From: Granulosicoccaceae bacterium
Lineage (GTDB): Bacteria; Pseudomonadota; Gammaproteobacteria; Granulosicoccales; Granulosicoccaceae
Length of the DNA: 6,281 nt
Reading direction: 5' to 3'
Assembly (NCBI GenBank): GCA_023301405.1
Contig: JALZUX010000209.1
Coordinates: 1 to 6,281, forward strand
Shown: positions 1 to 4,803 of the stretch, one piece after another
Layout: each line of letters begins with the position of its first letter
Numbering within the stretch: the first letter of the stretch is position 1
Notes under the pieces: generated by a model
The model's database searches: none
The model's input: the letters and a program-made list of their open reading frames with translations, nothing else
Told to the model about the DNA's origin: nothing
Made by a program: the position numbers and the translations under genes

Positions 1-231
1 AGCTTTGCTGTCAATGTCTGACAGCGCTTGCTGCAGTGCTGTATCCAGAGTGTCATCGGTACCTTGCTGATGGTCAAACAAGGTGGCGCCAAAGTGCATT
101 AGATCAGCGGTTTCTTTTCTACACTGCTCGCAGTAAGTGAGATGTGTTGAAACACACAGTGCCTCTGAATCAGCCAGCGTTCCTGCCACGTATTCAGACA
201 GCCATTGTGCATCTGGATGAAAATTTGTCAT
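1..231 (-). CDS. chrR: ChrR-type zinc-binding anti-sigma factor, N-terminal part (runs off the left edge)
   Basis: The first 77 codons are open from an ATG at 231 down to base 1, so the gene is cut by the window edge and its C-terminal cupin-like domain is not seen. The N-terminus reads MTNFHPDAQWLSEYVAGTLA and continues to HLTYCEQC. His5, His30, Cys34 and Cys37 fall one residue from the four zinc ligands of Rhodobacter sphaeroides ChrR (His6, His31, Cys35, Cys38), with identical spacing. The family sequesters its partner ECF sigma factor and releases it on singlet oxygen. A GGACAGG stretch a few bases ahead of the ATG can serve as ribosome binding site. The gene follows the sigma gene by 57 bases on the same strand and is probably cotranscribed with it. 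The family call is firm; the missing C-terminus leaves open whether a full cupin domain is present. Confidence 0.9.
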   Translation of the reverse strand, partial: MTNFHPDAQWLSEYVAGTLADSEALCVSTHLTYCEQCRKETADLMHFGATLFDHQQGTDDTLDTALQQALSDIDSKA

Positions 232-288
232 GTCTACCTGTCCAAAAAATATAGTGTTTTAATTTGCATTGTTGCGTTGCGCGACTGG

Positions 289-864
289 CTACGTCGCTAC
301 CATGTTTGAGCGCAATTTTTCCATGGCCAGTCTGAGTCTTGATTTTACAGTCCCCAGGGGTAAGCCTGTTTGGGTTGCCACTTCCGCATGTGTTTTCCCT
401 TCTATATACACTTCCCGTAGTATCGATACTTGCTCTGCAGGTAGCGTATTGATGATAGTTTCAATAGCGTTACTACCACGTTCCAGGTCAATGAGCGAAG
501 CGAGATCAGGTTCTTCATGCCACGGCCACAAATCGTCGGTCGTTAGCGGACTGTTAATTCGTTTCAGCTTACGTAGATAGTCTATTCTGCAATTTCTTGC
601 AATGGCAAAAATCCAGGTACTGGGTTGAGCTTTTTCGCGATTGAAGTATTTTGACTTCTGCCAGATCTTGGCCATGACATCCTGTACCAATTCGTCTGCC
701 ATCTCCGGTGAGGTGTAAGCGCTGTTCAATGCGAGTCCGTAAGCCTTTATTTTTGGCGCAAAGTGTTTGAAGAGATCGGTAAAGGCTTCGCGATCCTGAC
801 TGGTGGCGATGGCCTGTATTTTTTCGGCCCAGTCGTCGCCGGGCGTAACATTATCTTGTTGCAT
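289..864 (-). CDS. rpoE: ECF sigma factor of the RpoE/ChrR (ECF11-like) type
   Basis: This 191-residue protein has the normal length of an extracytoplasmic-function sigma factor. Region 2 spans about residues 25-100 and includes the core-binding stretch ADELVQDVMAKIWQK (56-70) and the -10 recognition helix around STWIFAIARNCRIDYLRK (82-99). Region 4 spans about 140-186, with a helix-turn-helix at HAEVATQTGLPLGTVKSRL (159-177). The neighbouring ChrR gene assigns it to the singlet-oxygen-responsive group rather than to E. coli envelope-stress sigma E. The ATG at 864 is the only usable start: upstream in frame there is no ATG, GTG or TTG before a TAA. The best Shine-Dalgarno match (AGGAG, about 882-886) is 17 bases away, unusually far. 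A self-type promoter lies at 973-1001, so the gene is very likely autoregulated. Confidence 0.95.
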   Translation of the reverse strand: MQQDNVTPGDDWAEKIQAIATSQDREAFTDLFKHFAPKIKAYGLALNSAYTSPEMADELVQDVMAKIWQKSKYFNREKAQPSTWIFAIARNCRIDYLRKLKRINSPLTTDDLWPWHEEPDLASLIDLERGSNAIETIINTLPAEQVSILREVYIEGKTHAEVATQTGLPLGTVKSRLRLAMEKLRSNMVAT

Positions 865-900
865 AAAATTGGCCGCTGCTGCTCCTATATAATGAGCACT

Positions 901-937
901 TTCAGATTATAGGAATTTGATAGGATAACTATCTGAA
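901..937 (-). repeat. Inverted repeat in the sigma factor mRNA leader
   Basis: TTCAGAT at 901-907 is the perfect reverse complement of ATCTGAA at 931-937, leaving a 23-base loop. It lies in the predicted 5' untranslated region of the sigma factor transcript (about 966 down to 865), between the promoter and the start codon, and could form a hairpin. The loop is long and the stem AT-rich, so stability would be modest. A regulatory role is only a possibility. Confidence 0.35.
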
Positions 938-972
938 GAAGTGTACCCTCCCAGCGACACATCGGTCGTAAC

Positions 973-1001
973 TTTTACGCCAAAGGGTGAAAACCGGATC
1001 A
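973..1001 (-). promoter_or_regulatory. ECF (RpoE/ChrR-type) promoter of the sigma-anti-sigma operon
   Basis: Reading the minus strand, TGATCC (1001 to 996) is followed by exactly 17 bases and then GTAAAA (978 to 973). This matches the pattern known for R. sphaeroides RpoE targets (TGATCC, about 18 bases, TAAGA-like; recalled, not looked up). Two other sites in the window share hexamer and spacing. Transcription would start near 966 and leave a leader of about 100 bases before the sigma factor ATG at 864. A promoter here means the sigma factor activates its own operon. Confidence 0.8.
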
Positions 1002-1040
1002 GTCGGCTACCCAGCGGTGAACAATGGTAAGTGGGCGTAG

Positions 1041-1069
1041 TGATCCACTTTGGCCCGCGCGGCGTAGGG
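1041..1069 (+). promoter_or_regulatory. ECF (RpoE/ChrR-type) promoter of the five-gene lipid operon
   Basis: TGATCC at 1041-1046 is followed by 17 bases and GTAGGG at 1064-1069. It stands back to back with the sigma gene promoter; the two -35 hexamers are 39 bases apart. Transcription would start near 1076, about 38 bases ahead of the first gene at 1115, with no competing gene between. The -10 side (GTAGGG) is less A-rich than in the sigma gene promoter but identical to the third site at 4760-4765. Confidence 0.78.
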
Positions 1070-1114
1070 TTACTGGTCCAGAAACACTAAAATGACAGGC
1101 GTGGAGCCAGCCCT

Positions 1115-1555
1115 ATGACGCCAGACGTGGTTGAAAAGTTTAAAAACTTGTATCGTGAGAGCAGCGAAGTGTCTAAGCAGGCTTTGGCTGAGGTGTATTC
1201 AAAAGATATCGTTTTTGTCGACCCGATCCACCGTATAGAAGGGTTGGCTAACTTGAGCGATTATTTGAATGTGATGTATGGCAACGTCCACAGCTGCCGC
1301 TTTGAATACCACGATCAAATCGTTGCGGAGCAACAAGCCAGCATTAAATGGCAGATGTGGTTCAGGCATCGAAAACTGGCGAACGGTAGCGAAATAGAGG
1401 TCAGAGGGGCCACTTTTGTTGAATTTACAGATCGAGTCACCAGGCACGAAGACTTTTTCGATGCCGGGTCAATGCTGTATGAGCACATCCCGGTGATGGG
1501 GGCTGGAATTCGATTTTTAAAAAAGCGGATTGCTAACACGGCCCGGGTCGGTTGA
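1115..1555 (+). CDS. NTF2-like (SnoaL-type) fold protein of the ChrR-linked lipid cluster
   Basis: This 146-residue protein has the size and layout of the NTF2-like superfamily: an N-terminal helical part (about 1-28), then DIVFVDPIHRIEG (31-43), which matches the usual beta strand and Asp-Pro-x-His turn lining the cone-shaped pocket, then alternating strands to about 116. The C-terminal stretch AGSMLYEHIPVMGAGI (117-132) plus a basic tail is the pattern I associate with the version found beside ChrR and the cyclopropane synthase. Members can be enzymes or ligand-binding proteins; its role here is unknown. No signal peptide is visible, so it should be cytoplasmic. GGAG at 1103-1106 is a well-placed ribosome binding site. 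It is the first gene of the operon, directly downstream of the ECF promoter at 1041-1069. Confidence 0.88.
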   Translation: MTPDVVEKFKNLYRESSEVSKQALAEVYSKDIVFVDPIHRIEGLANLSDYLNVMYGNVHSCRFEYHDQIVAEQQASIKWQMWFRHRKLANGSEIEVRGATFVEFTDRVTRHEDFFDAGSMLYEHIPVMGAGIRFLKKRIANTARVG

Positions 1556-1620
1556 GTTTGCCAGTAGCGCTCAACCAAGCATAATTCCGTGGCGATCCAC
1601 CGAGTCAGAGCTGAAATATT

Positions 1621-2490
1621 ATGGTCGCAGGGCCCGACACACGTCACAATACAAGCACTACTTCCACTTCAGAGCAGACCGCGGTGAAAAATAAAAGAAT
1701 CTGGCTAATCGGCGGTGGCTCTGGTATCGGCCGGGAGCTAGCGCTCAAGCTTGCGCTCAGTGGTAACAAAGTGGTTGTTAGCGGTCGTACTAGTGAAAGC
1801 CTAGCCGATGTCGAGAGTACTTTCCAGCAGAGTGCTGGTAGTGCTGATAGTGCTGGAAGTGTGGTGCCGTTGGTCTACGACGTCACTGATGATCAAGCAA
1901 GCGCCAGCGTTGCACAGCAAGTAGCAGGTTTAGTCGGTGGTATCGACATTCTCATATACTGCGCCGGGCGATGCGAATATGTAGACGATGCTGAACTATC
2001 TGTTGACTTGTTCAGGCGCGTGTACGAGGTCAATGTTTTTGGAATGGTTAACGCGTTGTCTGCTGCACTGCCGTTGATGAAAATGGCTGCTGGCTCCAAT
2101 GCTGATAAACCGCAAGTGGTGGGTGTAGCGAGTTTGTCGGCGGTGGTTGGGCTGCCGCGAGCGGAGGCGTATGGCTCATCAAAGGCGGCGGCCATCTATA
2201 TGCTTGACTCCTTGCGACTTGGCCTGGACCGCCATCAGGTAGATGTGACTGTAGTGAACCCGGGCTTTGTCGACACTCCAATGACAGCAGTAAATGATTT
2301 TCCCATGCCTTTCATTATGCAAGTTGACGAGACGGCCGATCGTATCATTGCAGGCATAGAAAAGAGAAAACTCACGGTGAATTTTCCTTGGCAGCTTTTA
2401 TTGTCGTTGAAAATCGGTGCATGGTTTCCCGCGTTATGGTTCGGCGTTATCGGTCCACGTCTTGCTCGTCGTGATGCCAAAAATTCATGA
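1621..2490 (+). CDS. Short-chain dehydrogenase/reductase (SDR)
   Basis: This is an NAD(P)-dependent oxidoreductase of the classical SDR type. The cofactor-binding glycine motif is IGGGSGIG (residues 30-37). YCAG (113-116) stands where NNAG is usual. Asn138, Ser171, Tyr184 and Lys188 (YGSSK) form the expected catalytic set, and NPGFVDTP (213-220) is the post-catalytic PG motif. The C-terminus (about 256-280) is hydrophobic and aromatic-rich, which suggests membrane association and fits a lipid substrate; the actual substrate is unknown. The ATG at 1621 gives a 21-residue Thr/Ser-rich extension before the fold. A GTG at 1684, with AGAG nine bases upstream, would start at VKNKRIWLIGG, closer to a usual SDR start, so the true start is uncertain. 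The gene lies 65 bases after the NTF2-like gene and ends in ATGA, 34 bases before the flavoprotein gene. Confidence 0.93.
   Translation: MVAGPDTRHNTSTTSTSEQTAVKNKRIWLIGGGSGIGRELALKLALSGNKVVVSGRTSESLADVESTFQQSAGSADSAGSVVPLVYDVTDDQASASVAQQVAGLVGGIDILIYCAGRCEYVDDAELSVDLFRRVYEVNVFGMVNALSAALPLMKMAAGSNADKPQVVGVASLSAVVGLPRAEAYGSSKAAAIYMLDSLRLGLDRHQVDVTVVNPGFVDTPMTAVNDFPMPFIMQVDETADRIIAGIEKRKLTVNFPWQLLLSLKIGAWFPALWFGVIGPRLARRDAKNS
1831..1857 (+). repeat. Three tandem 9-base repeats inside the SDR gene
   Basis: AGTGCTGGT, AGTGCTGAT and AGTGCTGGA follow each other without a gap, then AGTG begins a partial fourth unit. They are in frame and encode Ser-Ala-Gly, Ser-Ala-Asp, Ser-Ala-Gly (residues 71-79), in a loop between the nucleotide-binding strands where length change should be tolerated. 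Since the unit is a multiple of three, slippage would not break the gene. Confidence 0.8.
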
Positions 2491-2524
2491 GCTTCTTTGC
2501 CCAGTTGTCGGTTAAAAAAATAAA

Positions 2525-3808
2525 ATGAAAATTGCCGTTATCGGCTCTGGTATCTCAGGGCTCACCAGTAGTTACTACCTAAGCAAAGACCATCAGGTCA
2601 CGCTGTTTGAGTGTGAGTCACGTATTGGCGGGCACACTGCAACAATTGATGTAGATGTCAATGGGCAGGGGTATGCAATTGATACCGGCTTTATTGTTTT
2701 CAACGACTGGACATACCCCAACTTTATTCGTCTGCTTGATGAAATCAATGTGCCGTCAAGGCCTGCTGAAATGAGCTTCAGTGTCAGTTGTCAGGCCAGC
2801 GGACTCGAGTACGCCGGCAGTAATTTCAATACGCTGTTTGCTGATCGAACCAATCTATTACGATTACCGTATTGGCGAATGTTGCTGCAGATTGTGCGGT
2901 TTAACCGTCAGGCTATTAGTGATCTTGAATCAAATCGTATTCCCGCTGATGCCACCCTTAAAGAATATTTGATTCAAAATAACTACAGCCAGTTGTTTAT
3001 CGATAAATACCTGGTGCCGATGGGAGCAGCGATCTGGTCGTCCGGGACAGATGAAATGCTTGATTTTCCATTGTTGTTTTTTGTACGGTTTTTTAAAAAC
3101 CATGGTTTACTATCGGTGAAAAATCGCCCTCAGTGGAGAACAATCATTGGTGGGTCATCCGCTTATTTAGCGCCGTTAACAGCACGGTTTTCTAAAAATA
3201 TTTACACTGATACATCGATCGATAAAATTACGCGTTCCGATAGCGGAGTGACGGTCAGTTACACTCGCAAAGGGTCACCGCAAAGTGAGCAACATTTTGA
3301 TGCTCTGGTGATCGCTACACACAGCGACCAGGCGCTAGTATTGATAGATGACGCCACCGAAGTTGAGCAAACTATTTTATCTAGTATTCCTTATCAACAT
3401 AACGATGTAGTACTTCATACCGACGAATCGCTTTTGCCCAAACGTAAACTTGCTTGGTCAAGTTGGAATAGCAGGCTGTACAATGCGGATTCAGTAGAGC
3501 CACTTGCCAGATTAACGTACAATATGAACATCTTGCAGGGCGTAGAGTCAGAGACAACGTTCTGTGTCAGTCTCAATCAAACCCGGCATATTGACCCTGC
3601 GAAAATTTTGGGGTCTTATTCCTACAGCCACCCGGTGTTTTCCCTAAAGGGAGTCACGGCGCAACAGCGGTGGTCTGAAATTGCAGGTAGTAAATGCACT
3701 TGGTATTGTGGTGCCTATTGGGGCAGTGGTTTTCATGAGGATGGCGTGGTAAGCGCGCTCGCGGCAGTTGCGTCAATCAATGAACGTTTTGGAGTAAAGG
3801 AATCTTGA
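2525..3808 (+). CDS. FAD-dependent amine-oxidase-family flavoprotein (NAD(P)-binding Rossmann type)
   Basis: This 427-residue protein opens directly with the FAD-binding beta-alpha-beta unit: IGSGISG (6-12), an acidic strand end at Glu29, and the RIGGH segment (33-37) typical of the amine oxidase/desaturase superfamily. The C-terminal FAD motif GAYWGSGFHEDGVVSAL (396-412) is intact. The version with GAYWGSGFHEDG is the one encoded beside DUF1365 and CFA-like genes, and it is often annotated as amine oxidase although an amine substrate is unlikely. Context suggests oxidation or desaturation of a methylated acyl chain; this is inference. R. sphaeroides RSP_1090, beside a CFA-like gene in an RpoE target operon, is of this kind (recalled). 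No Shine-Dalgarno sequence is evident before the ATG; the run GTTAAAAAAATAAA precedes it, and a 13-codon mini-ORF ends on this start. Confidence 0.92.
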   Translation: MKIAVIGSGISGLTSSYYLSKDHQVTLFECESRIGGHTATIDVDVNGQGYAIDTGFIVFNDWTYPNFIRLLDEINVPSRPAEMSFSVSCQASGLEYAGSNFNTLFADRTNLLRLPYWRMLLQIVRFNRQAISDLESNRIPADATLKEYLIQNNYSQLFIDKYLVPMGAAIWSSGTDEMLDFPLLFFVRFFKNHGLLSVKNRPQWRTIIGGSSAYLAPLTARFSKNIYTDTSIDKITRSDSGVTVSYTRKGSPQSEQHFDALVIATHSDQALVLIDDATEVEQTILSSIPYQHNDVVLHTDESLLPKRKLAWSSWNSRLYNADSVEPLARLTYNMNILQGVESETTFCVSLNQTRHIDPAKILGSYSYSHPVFSLKGVTAQQRWSEIAGSKCTWYCGAYWGSGFHEDGVVSALAAVASINERFGVKES

Positions 3809-3823
3809 AGTGTTAAAACACTT
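3808..3823. repeat. Perfect 7-base inverted repeat at the end of the flavoprotein gene
   Basis: AAGTGTT (3808-3814), AA, AACACTT (3817-3823) begins on the last base of the flavoprotein stop codon and lies in the 53-base gap before the DUF1365 gene. As RNA it could form a short AT-rich hairpin with a four-base loop. It has no G+C-rich stem and no clear U-run, so it is not a convincing terminator. As DNA it resembles a small dyad operator. Confidence 0.45.
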
Positions 3824-3861
3824 TGCAAAAACTGTACAGGTCAATAGTGCGATAGCCAAAC

Positions 3862-4749
3862 GTGCATAGTGCTATTTATCAGGGAAAGGTGTGGCATAAG
3901 CGACATCAGCCCAAAGAGCATCAGTTCAGCTACAACGTGTTCATGATGTACCTTGATCTATCAGAAATCGATCAAGTGCTTTCCTTAACTGGCCTTTGGT
4001 CACGCAACAAGCGAGCACCGGCTCGTTTTGATCGGTCAGATTACTTTCAACTTGAAGTGCCCGCGCCGCCACAATCAACACCTATGGTTGTGCCTGATGA
4101 GGTATTGACAGCACAATCAAAATCATTGTTATCCACCGATATTGCCGACCTGGATCAGGCAGTGCGCAAGGCTGTATATCAGGCCCTGAGTTTTTATCCC
4201 ATGGGGCCAATCAGGCTGCTGACTAACCTTCGGTATTTTGGTTACTGTATTAACCCCATCAGTTGCTATTACTGTTTTACTTCTCAAGGCGGTTCAGAGC
4301 AACTGCAAGCAATTTTAATTGAAGTGACTAATACCCCGTGGGGGCAAAAAACGCACTATGTGTTGGACCTAAGAAAACATGCCACCAAAGATAAAATAGA
4401 CTTCCAGAAAGCAATGCATGTGTCACCGTTCATGGGGATGGATATAGACTACCAATGGAGTGGTAAAGTGCCAGGTGCAGTGTTGCAATATACACTGGCG
4501 AATATACCGCATGATCCAACAGCCTCGGTAGCAGAAAATAAAGACAAAATGTTTGTCGCTGGTGTAAATTTTAATCGAATTCAAATTTCTGCAAAAAGCC
4601 TCAATAAAATTATTTTAAGGTATCCTTTTATGACCCTTAAAGTGGTGCTTGGTATTTACTGGCAAGCGTTGAGACTTGCACTGAAAAAAATCGTTTTCGT
4701 GCCGCATCCCGGTCCAGGAATCAAGGTTCAGAAGAATGATCCAAACTGA
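3862..4749 (+). CDS. DUF1365 family protein
   Basis: This 295-residue protein matches DUF1365 along its length. It starts HSAIYQGKVWHKRHQPKEHQ (2-21) and FSYNVFMMYLDL (22-33), followed by the hallmark segment LLTNLRYFGYCINPISCYYC (119-138), where most members read FNPVSFYYC. Next come IEVTNTPWGQKTHYVL (153-168) and MHVSPFMGMDIDYQW (185-199), and the C-terminus has HPGPG (282-286). The biochemical function is not established. The family regularly accompanies the amine-oxidase-like flavoprotein and a CFA-type methyltransferase, which points to a role in acyl-chain modification. The start is GTG at 3862: the next in-frame upstream GTG (3847) runs into TAG after two codons, and the family normally begins just here. 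The ribosome binding site is weak. The end of the gene carries the internal ECF promoter at 4737-4765. Confidence 0.93.
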   Translation: MHSAIYQGKVWHKRHQPKEHQFSYNVFMMYLDLSEIDQVLSLTGLWSRNKRAPARFDRSDYFQLEVPAPPQSTPMVVPDEVLTAQSKSLLSTDIADLDQAVRKAVYQALSFYPMGPIRLLTNLRYFGYCINPISCYYCFTSQGGSEQLQAILIEVTNTPWGQKTHYVLDLRKHATKDKIDFQKAMHVSPFMGMDIDYQWSGKVPGAVLQYTLANIPHDPTASVAENKDKMFVAGVNFNRIQISAKSLNKIILRYPFMTLKVVLGIYWQALRLALKKIVFVPHPGPGIKVQKNDPN

Positions 4750-4765
4750 ATCGCAACCCGTAGGG
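4737..4765 (+). promoter_or_regulatory. Internal ECF (RpoE/ChrR-type) promoter for the CFA-family methyltransferase
   Basis: TGATCC at 4737-4742, 17 bases, then GTAGGG at 4760-4765, the same hexamer, spacing and -10 sequence as the operon promoter at 1041-1069. It spans the stop codon of the DUF1365 gene. Transcription would begin near 4772, about 32 bases before the ATG at 4804, with GGAG at 4788-4791 inside the short leader. It would give the methyltransferase its own stress-induced transcript besides read-through from the operon promoter. Confidence 0.72.
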
Positions 4766-4803
4766 TATAACAAGTTGAAAAAGAGCTGGAGTTTTCATTA
4801 AGT

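Noticed and set aside
269..580. Plus-strand 103-codon frame opposite the sigma factor gene.
   Set aside because: The minus-strand frame encodes an unmistakable ECF sigma factor; this one is its shadow.
888..893. Plus-strand TATAAT near the sigma gene start.
   Set aside because: No matching -35 element is present, and the nearest plus-strand gene is over 200 bases away with a better promoter.
906..911. Minus-strand TATAAT in the sigma factor leader, a possible housekeeping -10 box.
   Set aside because: No good -35 box stands 16-18 bases upstream; the closest TTCAGA is 20 bases away. The region is simply AT-rich.
1092..1118. Eight-codon frame (MTGVEPAL) ending in ATGA on the start of the NTF2-like gene.
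   Set aside because: It has no ribosome binding site of its own, and the NTF2-like gene has a good GGAG at 1103-1106, so no coupling is needed.
4512..4517. Another TGATCC inside the DUF1365 gene.
   Set aside because: The bases after a 17-base gap read AAAATA, not GTA, and no gene start follows nearby.
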